64,000 bases of DNA from DASPSM01 sp036008465 (GTDB lineage: Bacteria > Planctomycetota > Planctomycetia > Planctomycetales > Planctomycetaceae). This document shows, one piece after another, positions 35,469 through 44,472 of this stretch. Both the position numbers and the translations under genes were made by a program. Below the pieces are notes generated by a model. The model saw only the letters and a list, made by a program, of their open reading frames with translations. It made no database searches and was not told the DNA's origin. The stretch's first letter is position 1, and each line of letters opens with the position of its first letter. The stretch covers positions 1-64,000 of the forward strand of contig DASYNP010000202.1 of the NCBI GenBank assembly GCA_036008465.1. The letters run 5' to 3'.

Positions 35469-36365
35469 ATGAAGCCAAATTACCTGGTGATCGGGGCCGC
35501 AAAGTGTGCGACCACGACGATCCGCGCGCTTTTGGGACGCCATCCGGAAATCTTCATGGTCCGGCCGGAACCGCAGTTCTTCAACGACGATTGGGTCTTC
35601 AAACGCGGCTTCGGCTGGTACGAATCGCTGTTTGACGAGGCCGGCAGCCGACCGTGGCGGGGTGAAGGCTCGAACGCGTACACGATGCGGGAGAAGTTTC
35701 CGCAGGCGTTCGGGCGACTGACTGCTTTTCTGCCCAAGCTCAAGTTGATTTATGTTGTTCGCGAGCCTTTCTCGCGGATCGAGTCCTTTTGGCTCGAGTT
35801 GCGATCGCAGCATCCCGACTACGCGCATCCCGATTTCAATCGGGCGGTCTACCTGAACCGTGCCGATCTGGCCGACGCGTCCAATTACCCGCAACAGCTC
35901 GCGCCCTATCGCGAGTTTTACGGCGACGAGTCGATCCACGTCATCTTCTACGAGGATTTTCGCCGCGAGCCGGCCCTCGTGCTCAAGCGGTGCTTCGAGT
36001 TTCTCGGCGTCGATTCAAGCATCGAAGTGGCGGCGGCCAATACACGGCTCAACGAGTCGGAAGGTAAGACGATCCCCGCCCCATTCCTCTCGCACTTGCG
36101 ATCAATCGGTGTCTATCGCCGGACCGTCGATCGTTTGCCGTACTCCTTGCGAAACCGCGTGGCGCGGACTTTGTTCTATCAAAAGGTGCGCGAGCGACCG
36201 CAGTGGCGACCGGAAACCCGCGCCTGGGTCTCGCACCTGCTGCGTGACGACTTGAGGGCTTTTCTGACTGAGTACGGAAAACCGGCCGACTTCTGGAATC
36301 TCGAGGCGGCGATTCCGGAAGAACGGCGACGCGTGGCTACGCCAAAAGAGCCGGTTAACGTTTGA
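35469..36365 (+). CDS. Sulfotransferase-domain protein (298 aa)
   Basis: PAPS-binding motifs are present: the 5'-phosphosulfate loop GAAKCATTTIRALLGRHPEI (residues ~9-27) and the 3'-phosphate region IYVVREPFSRIESFWLELRS (~95-115). Length fits bacterial carbohydrate sulfotransferases. No signal peptide, so it acts on cytosolic or membrane-face substrates. It starts 28 bp after the oxygenase stop, so the two are probably co-transcribed. It would place sulfate on a glycan or lipid. Acceptor unknown. Confidence 0.92.
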   Translation: MKPNYLVIGAAKCATTTIRALLGRHPEIFMVRPEPQFFNDDWVFKRGFGWYESLFDEAGSRPWRGEGSNAYTMREKFPQAFGRLTAFLPKLKLIYVVREPFSRIESFWLELRSQHPDYAHPDFNRAVYLNRADLADASNYPQQLAPYREFYGDESIHVIFYEDFRREPALVLKRCFEFLGVDSSIEVAAANTRLNESEGKTIPAPFLSHLRSIGVYRRTVDRLPYSLRNRVARTLFYQKVRERPQWRPETRAWVSHLLRDDLRAFLTEYGKPADFWNLEAAIPEERRRVATPKEPVNV

Positions 36366-36395
36366 GGCGGACCGTCTCCGCTGTCGCGCCTTCGC

Positions 36396-37568
36396 TCAAT
36401 GGAACGCCGTGTATTCCTTGCCGAGTACGGACTGCGCGACCTTGAGCTTGAGGATTTCGTCAGTCCCCTCGTAGATGCGGCAGACGCGCACGTCCTTCCA
36501 GTGCCGGCCCGGGCGATACAGCTCCGAGTATCCCCGTCCGCCGAGCACTTGAATGGCCCGGTCGGCCGCTTCGCAGGCCGCGTTGCTGGCGAAGTATTTC
36601 GCGTGCGCGGCGAGCATGTCGGCCTTTTCGCGTAGCTGCGAATTTTTGCGATCGGCATTCGACGCCTGTTTCGCGGCAAGGGCCGTAAACAGCAGACTCT
36701 CGGCGGCTTGCCGACTGATTTCGATCTCGGCGATATGTTCTTGGACGAGCTGGTGCTTGGCGATCGGTTTGCCGTGCTGGTGACGTTCTTTCGCGTAAGC
36801 GATCGCCTCGATCAGGCAATCTTCGATCACGCCGACGCAACCGGCTGCCACGCTCAGACGCCCGCTGATCAGCGTCGTCATTGCAATGCGGAATCCGTTG
36901 CCTTCTTCTCCCAGCAGGTTATTGGCCGGGACCGGATGGTTCTCCAGCTCGAACATGGCCGTGTTGGAAGTTGGCAGGCCGAGCTTGGCGGTCAGGTCCT
37001 CACAGTGGAAACCGGGCCCGCCCGTATCGACGATAAAAGCGCTGATGCGGTCTCGCTTTCCCTCGGGATAGGCAAAGGCGACGATTGCCTGGGCGATGCC
37101 CCCGTTGGAAATCAGGTATTTCACACCGTTGAGTAAGTAGTGATCCCCCTCGCGGCGATAGGTCGACTGCATTTCGAGGGGATTGGAGCCGGCATCCGGC
37201 TCGGTGAGGCCAAAGGCCATGATCTTCTCGCCCGTGGCGGCCGCGGGGAGATATCGCTGCTTCTGGTCATCCGTTCCCCAGTCCATGATCGGCATCTGAC
37301 CGATGGAGATATGGCCGGAAAACAGCGTTCGCAGCCCCGTTCCTTCCCGTCCGATGCGAATCAGCGCCTTGGCGTAGGTCGCCAGGTCGCAGCCCCGTCC
37401 GCCGTACTCGGTCGGCGTGAGCATGCCGAACAGCCGGTGCTTCTTGGCTAGGTCGATCGACTCGGAGTTGAATCGATGCTCGAGGTAGCAGATTTCCTCA
37501 ATCGGCCGGATCTCGTGGCAAAACGCTTCGACGTCGGCCAAGAGCGCGGCATTCGCGGAAGTGCTCAT
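36396..37568 (-). CDS. Acyl-CoA dehydrogenase (390 aa)
   Basis: The standard three-domain ACAD is recognisable: helical N-terminus (EEICYLEHRFNSESIDLAKKHRLFGML), FAD-binding beta domain (MAFGLTEPDAGSNPLEMQSTYRREGDHYLLNG), and C-terminal helices ending YEGTDEILKLKVAQSVLG, which holds the expected catalytic Glu region. It oxidises acyl-CoA thioesters using FAD and passes electrons to ETF. Length is complete. It is divergent from the acyl-CoA ligase at 37723 across ~150 bp, suggesting shared control of fatty-acid use. Confidence 0.93.
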   Translation of the reverse strand: MSTSANAALLADVEAFCHEIRPIEEICYLEHRFNSESIDLAKKHRLFGMLTPTEYGGRGCDLATYAKALIRIGREGTGLRTLFSGHISIGQMPIMDWGTDDQKQRYLPAAATGEKIMAFGLTEPDAGSNPLEMQSTYRREGDHYLLNGVKYLISNGGIAQAIVAFAYPEGKRDRISAFIVDTGGPGFHCEDLTAKLGLPTSNTAMFELENHPVPANNLLGEEGNGFRIAMTTLISGRLSVAAGCVGVIEDCLIEAIAYAKERHQHGKPIAKHQLVQEHIAEIEISRQAAESLLFTALAAKQASNADRKNSQLREKADMLAAHAKYFASNAACEAADRAIQVLGGRGYSELYRPGRHWKDVRVCRIYEGTDEILKLKVAQSVLGKEYTAFH

Positions 37569-37722
37569 TTTTGTGCCGTTGATCAGTACTGGGAAGATTT
37601 GGTTTTTAAACCGCTTTATGATACGAAGACCGGACTTTGGCGGCTATTCATTTCCGATGCGTCGCCCTTGCGGAAGAAACGGACGCGCTCTCCAATCTTC
37701 TCCGACTCCGAATCGTGAATCC

Positions 37723-39264
37723 ATGTCCCTGAATCTCGCCTCGGTCTTGAGGAATTCGGCCGCCCGCTACCCGACGCTGACCGCCACGATCAGCGATGGC
37801 GCCCGGATGACGTACGCCGAGCTGGACGAGGCGGCGCGCCGATTTGCCGGTGAATTGTTGTCGATGGGGGTCCGTCCGGGCGACCGTGTGGCGGTAATGA
37901 TTCCCAATGTTCCCGGTTTCACGATCGCCCATTTCGGCACCCTCTATGCCGGCTGTGTGGTCGTCCCGCTCAACACGCTGTTGGTCGCCAACGAAGTGGC
38001 GTTCCAACTCGAGGACAGCGAGGCGCAGGCGCTGGTGGTGCACGCGCAAAACGCCGCCGTCGGGATCGAGGCGGCGCTCCGCGTTCCCGGTTGCAAACAG
38101 GTTTACACGCTGGGGCTCGATGGCGCTTCGCAACCGGCTGGGGCCAAACGATTCGAGGACGTCATTCGAGCCGGTCCCGCCGCGGATTTGGCGCAAACCG
38201 CCGGCGACGACACGGCCGTCATCCTTTACACCAGCGGGACGACCGGCAAACCGAAAGGGGCCGAACTCACGCATTTCGGACTCTATTACAACGCCCAACT
38301 CGTGGCCGAGCGCAACTTCGGTCGCTGGCCCGACAAGATTGTCGTCCTGCGTCCGGGAGACGTGGCCCTGGCGGCACTGCCGCTCTACCACGCGTTCGGC
38401 CTGACGAATATTCAAAACGCGCTGCTCTATAGCGGCGGAGCGATCTCCTACTTGTTGCGGTTTTGTGCGGCGAGCGCCGCAGCAGCCATCGCGCGCGACC
38501 GCGTGACGTTCTTCGCCGGCGTGCCGACAATGTATATCGCCCTGCTCAACGATCCCGAGGTAACCGACGAGCAACTCGCCACGCTCAAATACTGCCTCTC
38601 GGGTGGGGCAGCCCTTCCGATCGAGGTCAAACAACAGTTCACCGCACGTTTCGGGCTGGCCGTGCAGGAGGGCTACGGCCTGACCGAAACCTCTCCCCTG
38701 GCCTGCATCCAATCGATCGACGAAGCGGCCAAGGCCGGCACCGTGGGCAAGGCGGCCTACGGCGTTGAGATGAAGATCTTTGATGACCAAGACCGAGAGA
38801 TGCCGCGCGGCGAGCGGGGCGAGATCGTGATTCGCGGCCACAACATTATGAAAGGCTACTTTAAGCGGCCGGAGGCGACTGAGGCGGCCATGCGCAGCGG
38901 CTGGTTTCATTCAGGCGACATCGGCTACGTCGACGTCGACGGCGACTTCGTGATCGTCGATCGCAAAAAAGACCTGATCATCCGCGGCGGATTCAACGTC
39001 TATCCGCGCGAAGTGGAAGAGGCTCTTTACGCTCATCCGGCAGTCGCCGAAGCTGCGGTGGTCGGCGTCCCCGACGCGCGACTCGGCGAGGAAGTGAAAG
39101 CGATCATCGCCTTCCGGCCCGGAATGTCGGCCACGGTTGAGCAAATCGTCCAACACTGTAAAACCCTCGTCGCCGCCTACAAATACCCTCGCATCGTGAC
39201 GATCCTCGATTCGCTGCCCAAAGGACCGACAGGCAAGATCCTCAAGCGCGCCCTTCGCGAGTGA
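37723..39264 (+). CDS. Long-chain acyl-CoA ligase (AMP-binding, 513 aa)
   Basis: An ANL-superfamily enzyme that activates a carboxylic acid with ATP and joins it to CoA. Motifs include YTSGTTGKPKG (about residues 169-179), GYGLTETSPLA (near 323), HSGDIGYVDVDGDFVIVDRKKDLIIRGG (near 398-425) and the C-terminal KGPTGKILKR with the catalytic Lys. The start ATG at 37723 gives MSLNLASVLRN, the family-typical N-terminus. The frame extends upstream without family character. It faces the acyl-CoA dehydrogenase divergently. Confidence 0.94.
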   Translation: MSLNLASVLRNSAARYPTLTATISDGARMTYAELDEAARRFAGELLSMGVRPGDRVAVMIPNVPGFTIAHFGTLYAGCVVVPLNTLLVANEVAFQLEDSEAQALVVHAQNAAVGIEAALRVPGCKQVYTLGLDGASQPAGAKRFEDVIRAGPAADLAQTAGDDTAVILYTSGTTGKPKGAELTHFGLYYNAQLVAERNFGRWPDKIVVLRPGDVALAALPLYHAFGLTNIQNALLYSGGAISYLLRFCAASAAAAIARDRVTFFAGVPTMYIALLNDPEVTDEQLATLKYCLSGGAALPIEVKQQFTARFGLAVQEGYGLTETSPLACIQSIDEAAKAGTVGKAAYGVEMKIFDDQDREMPRGERGEIVIRGHNIMKGYFKRPEATEAAMRSGWFHSGDIGYVDVDGDFVIVDRKKDLIIRGGFNVYPREVEEALYAHPAVAEAAVVGVPDARLGEEVKAIIAFRPGMSATVEQIVQHCKTLVAAYKYPRIVTILDSLPKGPTGKILKRALRE

Positions 39265-39274
39265 GAGCCGCCAG

Positions 39275-39510
39275 CGTGACAACATATTGCATCTCGGTTG
39301 TAAGTCCTTGAGAGAGGCGCCGGTTGCACTGGTGATCGTGGAAACATTTGCCACGTTCAGTTTCCCAAGCCGACGGCTCTGCCGTCGATTCCGGAACGAC
39401 AGCGAAGCTGTCGGCTTGGGAAAAGTGTGCGCCGAAACGAACGTCCATCGCTGAATGCTTCAATTGACACTGCACCCACGCCTTGCGCCCAAGATGCAAT
39501 ACGTTGGTGA
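39275..39510. repeat. MITE-like element, copy A, with cloverleaf palindrome
   Basis: About 236 bp that recur in inverted orientation at 47076-47314 with roughly 85% identity by eye. The ends are imperfect inverted repeats built on ACAACRTATTGCATCT-like words. The core (39361-39423) is a perfect structure: outer stem TTTCCCAAGC/GCTTGGGAAA enclosing two 7-bp hairpins (CGACGGC-TCT-GCCGTCG and CGACAGC-GAA-GCTGTCG) separated by the palindrome TTCCGGAA. It fills the gap between the ligase and acyltransferase genes. No transposase is inside, so mobility in trans is inferred. Confidence 0.8.
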
Positions 39511-39529
39511 GCTGGCAGGTGCTTCACTT

Positions 39530-40363
39530 CTACAAACGCCGCGCCGCGCGCGATTCATCCCGTCGCGCGAGGAGCGTGATCCGATGTGACGCGGTTTTGT
39601 TCTGCTGCTCGACCGGCAAGTCCGGCGCATAGGCGACGCCCCCCAGCTCAGCCAGCCGACGCATCAACAGATCGGTCACCTCGCGCAGAAGCGTGCGGGT
39701 CCGCTTGCGATCGTAATACGCGGACAGGTTAATTGGATCGCCGTACGTGACCCTCACGCGGCACCGCGTGTAGAACGGCGCGACCATGTCATGGGCGCCG
39801 CTGGGCGAGTTCCGCAAGAAGACGGGGAACACCGGCACTTGCGCGTGTAAGGCCAGCCACGCAATTCCGGTATCGCCCTCCCGCAATGCCGTCTGATCGT
39901 TGATTCCGCCTTCCGGAAAGACGCCGATGAGATCCCCCCGCTTCAGTCGCTCGAGGGCCTCGCGGGCCGGCCTCATGTCTTTGCCCTCCCGGTTGACCGC
40001 AACACACTGCATGGTGCGACCGATCCACGTGAGGCCTGGGATCTCGTAATACTCGCGGGCCATCAGAAATCCGATCACCCGGCACGGGTGATTGCGCTCA
40101 CCGAGGTGGTTGTTCATCCAGATCAAAAGTGGGTCTACCGGGCTGCGATGGTTGGCGATGACAAGGCCGCCCCCCTTTGCCGGAAAAGGACACCGCCGGT
40201 TCGCCCGCCAGTGGAACATGAAAGGCACGTACAACCGTTCGACGCCCCAAAGGAACCACGTGCTCAGCTCGAGCCCCGAGCAGCGAAACTGCCAGACGAC
40301 GATGCCGACACCGATCGCCAGATAACTCAGAAGCAACAGAATCGCGTAGGAATCCGGCGTCAT
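39530..40363 (-). CDS. 1-acyl-sn-glycerol-3-phosphate acyltransferase family (277 aa)
   Basis: A PlsC-type acyltransferase. The catalytic box is IANHRSPVDPLL (HxxxxD variant NHRSPVD, residues ~72-80) and the glycerol-phosphate box FPEGGINDQT near residue 150. A membrane helix at the N-terminus (SYAILLLLSYLAIGVGIVVWQF) anchors it. It transfers acyl chains to lysophosphatidate or similar in phospholipid synthesis. Proximity to acyl-CoA ligase and dehydrogenase suggests a lipid neighbourhood, although a repeat element intervenes. Confidence 0.88.
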   Translation of the reverse strand: MTPDSYAILLLLSYLAIGVGIVVWQFRCSGLELSTWFLWGVERLYVPFMFHWRANRRCPFPAKGGGLVIANHRSPVDPLLIWMNNHLGERNHPCRVIGFLMAREYYEIPGLTWIGRTMQCVAVNREGKDMRPAREALERLKRGDLIGVFPEGGINDQTALREGDTGIAWLALHAQVPVFPVFLRNSPSGAHDMVAPFYTRCRVRVTYGDPINLSAYYDRKRTRTLLREVTDLLMRRLAELGGVAYAPDLPVEQQNKTASHRITLLARRDESRAARRL

Positions 40364-40647
40364 TTTGCACCGAAGATTCCGGGACCGAAGTCGAATAACA
40401 GACAGGAGCTAGCGAGAAATGCCAGTTTAGCGCCGTGCGGGCGCCGCCGGCAACAGGTTTTCGCGGCTCCCGGGACGCCGCGACCGGACGGTCCGAAGCG
40501 CAAAGCCGCTTCAAATGGCAGATCCGGCCGCGATCCCGCGTCGGCACGTTGGTCGCTCCGCGAAATTCTTCGCCATGTTGCCGAAACGCAACCTAGGTTT
40601 GGGGTAGCCAGAGGTCTGTTCCCTGTGGACCCTGAAGGAGTCAGGCC

Positions 40648-41160
40648 ATGCAAGTGATGGTCGAAGACGTGATGACGCGTTGTCCGGTGGCGGTTTCTCC
40701 GCAAGCGACAATCGACGAAGTTCTCAATACGCTGGTCTCTGAAGGGCTGGCCTGCGTTTACGTCACGACGGCAGAAAACCGGCTGGCGGGCATCGTGACC
40801 GATTACGATGTGCTCAAACACGAAGTGCTGGGCGGCGAACGGACTGCCAAGGCCGAAAGCCTGATGACTCGCAGCGTGCCGATCGTCCACCCGACCGACA
40901 GCGCGGTCGCGCTGTGTCCGAAGTTTCGGGACGGGTCGTTCGCCCGGATGGCTGTCGTCGACAACGAAGGCCACCTTCTGGGCAATGTGAGCCGTCGCGA
41001 ACTCATGCGAATGATGCTCGCGATGGAGCATGTCGAGCCGGAAACGGCCACTCGAAAAGCCTCGGTCGCCGCTGCCGCTCCTGTGCGAACCGAGACCGCC
41101 CGCGTGGTCCCCGCACCCCGCGGCGTGCAGATGGCCCGCAAGCCGCTCGCCACCGTCTGA
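40648..41160 (+). CDS. CBS-domain pair protein (170 aa)
   Basis: Two CBS motifs: VEDVMTRCPVAVSPQATIDEVLNTLVSEGLACVYVTTAENRLAGIVTDYDVLKH and AESLMTRSVPIVHPTDSAVALCPKFRDGSFARMAVVDNEGHLLGNVSRREL. CBS pairs bind adenine nucleotides and regulate partner proteins. The C-terminal ~40 residues are a basic, Ala-rich tail. A strong AAGGAG ribosome site precedes the ATG. It sits just upstream of purH on the same strand, though a 140-bp gap leaves co-transcription uncertain. Confidence 0.9.
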   Translation: MQVMVEDVMTRCPVAVSPQATIDEVLNTLVSEGLACVYVTTAENRLAGIVTDYDVLKHEVLGGERTAKAESLMTRSVPIVHPTDSAVALCPKFRDGSFARMAVVDNEGHLLGNVSRRELMRMMLAMEHVEPETATRKASVAAAAPVRTETARVVPAPRGVQMARKPLATV

Positions 41161-41299
41161 GACGGTCTCCTGCAGGCAAAGCCGCGGCCTCGTTCGAGCC
41201 CAAAACTCGCGCTCCCGCGTCGTTTGACGGCGCCCGGCTGCGGGGATACGATCGCGCTCGCATCGGGTTCCCGATTTTCGCCTGAAGGATCGAACGCTC

Positions 41300-42901
41300 A
41301 TGAATCCCCCCTCGCCCGCCCCCACGCGAAAGCGGGCCTTGGTCAGCGTCAGCGATAAAACCGGTCTCGCAGCTTTTGCGGCCGGCCTCGTTCAACTCGG
41401 GTTTGAGATCGTTTCGACGGGAGGCACGCGACGCTTCCTCGAGGAAAACGGCATCGCGGTGCTCGACGTTTCGTCCTACACGGGTTTCCCGGAGATCATG
41501 GAGGGGCGGGTCAAAACGTTGCACCCCAAGATTCACGGTGCAATCCTCGGGCGCCCGACCGACGCGGGAGATGCCGCGGCCATTCGCGATCACGGGATCG
41601 TGCCGTTTCAGGTTGTGGTCTGCAATCTCTACCCGTTCGAGAAAACCGTCGCGCGGCCCGACGTCTCGTTCGACGAGGCGATCGAGCAAATCGACGTCGG
41701 CGGCCCAAGCATGGTCCGGGCGGCGGCCAAGAACCATGCTCACGTGGCGGTGGTGACTGATCCGCAGCAATACCCGCGGGTGCTCGAAAGTCTTCGCACT
41801 GGGGAACTGTCCTCCGATTTGCGCCGCGAACTGGCCTGGGCGGCCTTCGAGCGAACCGCCGCTTACGATCGAGCGATTGCCACCTGGCTGGGCGAGCAGG
41901 TCACCGGCGGGGAGTCGGGCGCGAAATTCCCCGAACGACTCACGATGGAGCTCGTCCGCAACGCCGTCCTGCGATACGGCGAAAACCCGCATCAAACCGC
42001 CGCCTTTTATCGCTCGCCCGATGCGGCCCCGTCCACGCTTGCTCGGGCCGAGGTGCTCCACGGGAAGGAACTCTCCTATAACAATCTGCTCGATCTCGAC
42101 GCGGCTCTGGGGCTTGTGCGCGAGTTCATCCAACCGGCCGTGGTGATCATCAAGCACAATAATCCCTGCGGCTGTGGCGTCGCCGAAACTTTGGCCGAGG
42201 CGTTTACCAAGGCTTACGAGGGCGATCCAGTCAGTGCCTTCGGTTCGATCGTCGGGGTCAACCGGCGCCTCGATGTGGCGACCGTAGACCAGATGTGCCA
42301 GCCGGATCGGTTTATCGAGGCCATTATTGCTCCCGACTACGATGCCGACGCATACCGCGCGCTCACCTCGCGTCCAAAATGGGCCAAGAGCGTGCGGCTG
42401 CTGAAATGCGAGTCGCCAGCCGAATCGCGAGCGACAACGCTGGAATTCCGTTCGATCTCCGGCGGCGCGTTGGTCCAGGATCGGGACGTAACGGATCGCA
42501 ATGCCAGCACCGAGGCCGAATGGAACGTCGCTACTCAGCAGGCACCGTCGGAAGCTCAACTGGCCGATCTTAAGTTCGCCTGGATCGTGGCCAAGCACGT
42601 CAAGTCGAACGCGATCGTTCTCGCCCATGAGGGGGCCGTGGTGGGCGTTGGGGCGGGACAAATGAGCCGCGTCGATTCGGTCCGCCTGGCCGCCGAAAAG
42701 GCCGATAAACGCGGTCGCGGGGCCGTCATGGCTTCGGACGCGTTCTTTCCGTTCCGCGACGGAATCGACGTCGCCGCCAAAGTCGGAGTTGCGGCCGTCA
42801 TTCAGCCCGGCGGCTCGCGAAACGACGCGGAAGTGATCGCCGCCTGCAATGCACACGGCATGCCGATGATCTTCACGGGCCGCCGACACTTCCGTCACTG
42901 A
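41300..42901 (+). CDS. purH: Bifunctional AICAR transformylase/IMP cyclohydrolase (533 aa)
   Basis: The enzyme catalyses the last two steps of de novo IMP synthesis. The N-terminal IMP cyclohydrolase domain shows ALVSVSDKTGLAAFAAGL, EIVSTGGTRRFLEENG and FPEIMEGRVKTLHPKIHG. The C-terminal transformylase domain shows LRYGENPHQTAAFYR, NLLDLDAALGLVREF, IIKHNNPCGCGVAE and MSRVDSVRLAAEKA, including the catalytic Lys-His region KHNNPCG. Length (~530) is normal. An AAGGA ribosome site precedes the ATG. Cytosolic. Confidence 0.97.
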   Translation: MNPPSPAPTRKRALVSVSDKTGLAAFAAGLVQLGFEIVSTGGTRRFLEENGIAVLDVSSYTGFPEIMEGRVKTLHPKIHGAILGRPTDAGDAAAIRDHGIVPFQVVVCNLYPFEKTVARPDVSFDEAIEQIDVGGPSMVRAAAKNHAHVAVVTDPQQYPRVLESLRTGELSSDLRRELAWAAFERTAAYDRAIATWLGEQVTGGESGAKFPERLTMELVRNAVLRYGENPHQTAAFYRSPDAAPSTLARAEVLHGKELSYNNLLDLDAALGLVREFIQPAVVIIKHNNPCGCGVAETLAEAFTKAYEGDPVSAFGSIVGVNRRLDVATVDQMCQPDRFIEAIIAPDYDADAYRALTSRPKWAKSVRLLKCESPAESRATTLEFRSISGGALVQDRDVTDRNASTEAEWNVATQQAPSEAQLADLKFAWIVAKHVKSNAIVLAHEGAVVGVGAGQMSRVDSVRLAAEKADKRGRGAVMASDAFFPFRDGIDVAAKVGVAAVIQPGGSRNDAEVIAACNAHGMPMIFTGRRHFRH

Positions 42902-43173
42902 GCGTGGCGAAGCGGCCGGAGCATCAGTGCCGATCGATTTGGTCGCGCAGGTTGTGCCGGCCTTGCCGGTACGTTTCGTTTTGAAGATTCTCGCGTTGGC
43001 GCTTCTCCGAACTGCTGCCGCAAGATTTTCTGAGGGTCGCGGTGTTCATTTGGGGAAACACTGAGCCCCACCGCAATTGGCGAGCTATTGTGTGATTGAG
43101 ACATCCCACCGATCGACCTCCAGGAAGCGCCTTCTGACATTTGGCCTCTAACGCCCCGCTGGACCCTCCGCCA

Positions 43174-43560
43174 ATGCTTGCAACCCAAACCCAGCCCACC
43201 TTTGTCGACTTCCTGATGGAACGCCTGGATCTCTCGGACCAGCAGTTGCCGGTTCCCGGAGAATGGGCCGACGCCGGCAACACGATCGGCATGCTCGCGC
43301 TGCGCATGAATCTGCTGTCGGTCGAGCAGATTGATCGCGTTCTCGAAATGCAAGAGCGCGAGGGCAACGTCCGCCGCTTCGGCGAGGTGGCCGAGTCGCT
43401 CGGGCTGATGAGCCATGCACAGGTGGCACGGCTCTTGGCCGTTCAGACCCTCAACCGGGAGCTCGAATTGGGTGAGCGTCTCGTGATGGAGGGGCGTCTC
43501 GAAATCGGCGATCTGGTCCGCCACCTGAGCAACTTCATCAACGCCAGGCACAACGCCTGA
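43174..43560 (+). CDS. Small hypothetical protein with helical domain (128 aa)
   Basis: From ATG 43174 the product is ~128 residues of predicted helix with repeated Leu/Glu heptad-like patterns (TIGMLALRMNLLSVEQIDRVLEMQEREGNVRRFGEVAESLGLMSHAQVARLLAVQTLNRELELGERLVMEGRLEIGDLV). It resembles the helical N-terminal domains of type II/IV secretion ATPases (GspE-N-like), which bind partner proteins. That resemblance is weak and rests on pattern only. A longer TTG start at 43141 is possible. Confidence 0.6.
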   Translation: MLATQTQPTFVDFLMERLDLSDQQLPVPGEWADAGNTIGMLALRMNLLSVEQIDRVLEMQEREGNVRRFGEVAESLGLMSHAQVARLLAVQTLNRELELGERLVMEGRLEIGDLVRHLSNFINARHNA

Positions 43561-43587
43561 GCAGTCGCGGCAGCCGAGGGTGAGGCT

Positions 43588-44472
43588 TCAGGCCGCCTTT
43601 GCACGCGAAGACCGGTCGAGGTCGTCGTCGCGGGCCAGGTCCTGAATCCAGTCGCTGCACAAGAGCCGGGCCACTTTCTGCTCGGTCTGCCTCTGCTTGC
43701 GGGCGTGCCGCAGCCGTTTTTCGGGCGCGATGGCCGCCGTGCCGTGCGCGACGTGAAAGACATTCTGCGCCATCTCGCGCACAGGGAAGACGGGTGTTTG
43801 AAAGCCCGCGTCCCAGAGCTGGCGTGCGATCGAGTAGCCGCCGCCTGTATAGTTGTGGATTCCGCGAAACGTCAGCCTCTGCTCGAGCACGATGCTGCGG
43901 CGGTACATCGCACAATAGTCGCGCGGGTAGTTTTGGGCCTGCCACTTCACCGGTTTGCCCAGCCCGAGCCACGACCGGGCTTTCGCGCCCGCGAATCCGA
44001 CCACCCGCTTCTGCCAGGCGTAAAGCGGGTTTTCCAAGTCCAACTTCCAAGAGCCGCTGGCCGCGTTCTGCGGGCTGCGCTCGATTTCGCGAAACAGCGG
44101 ATCGAGCCAACCGTCGCGACGAACAAAGACATCCGAATGCATCGTGACATAGAACTCGCCTGTCGCTTCCGCCAAACCGCGGTCCCACGCCGTGAAGACG
44201 TTTTCGGGCCAGTTCGTGTGCTTCTCCCCGGGCCGTTGGATCAGTCGGATCCAATCGAGCGATTGCAAGTAATCGAGGCTGGCGTCGCGGGAGCCGTTGT
44301 CGACAACGATCACTTCCAGCGAGTACTTCTGCGAATGCCGGCGGATCGAACGCAAACAGAGCTTGATAAAGAGTTCCGCTTGCCAGTGCGGAATGCAGAT
44401 CGTCACCCGTGGTGACGGCCGCCCGACATTTCCGTGAGATACCGTGTCCCCTGCCCGTGTGCCCGACGTCAT
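43588..44472 (-). CDS. Family-2-like glycosyltransferase (294 aa)
   Basis: The N-terminal GT-A block reads PRVTICIPHWQAELFIKLCLRSIRRHSQKYSLEVIVVDNGSRDASLDYLQS (residues ~21-72), followed by VTMHSDVFVRRDGWLDPL with the DxD-like SDVF. The C-terminal part is shorter than typical. It probably elongates a glycan. The stop of the phosphatase gene overlaps its start (ATGA), so the two form an operon on the minus strand. Confidence 0.88.
   Translation of the reverse strand: MTSGTRAGDTVSHGNVGRPSPRVTICIPHWQAELFIKLCLRSIRRHSQKYSLEVIVVDNGSRDASLDYLQSLDWIRLIQRPGEKHTNWPENVFTAWDRGLAEATGEFYVTMHSDVFVRRDGWLDPLFREIERSPQNAASGSWKLDLENPLYAWQKRVVGFAGAKARSWLGLGKPVKWQAQNYPRDYCAMYRRSIVLEQRLTFRGIHNYTGGGYSIARQLWDAGFQTPVFPVREMAQNVFHVAHGTAAIAPEKRLRHARKQRQTEQKVARLLCSDWIQDLARDDDLDRSSRAKAA

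Noticed and set aside
37648..38910. A 420-codon minus-strand frame opposite the acyl-CoA ligase
   Set aside because: Antisense to a motif-complete gene; composition is that of the complement of its codon bias.
41003..42898. A 631-codon minus-strand frame opposite purH
   Set aside because: Antisense to a clearly functional purH, with shadow-like composition and no domains.
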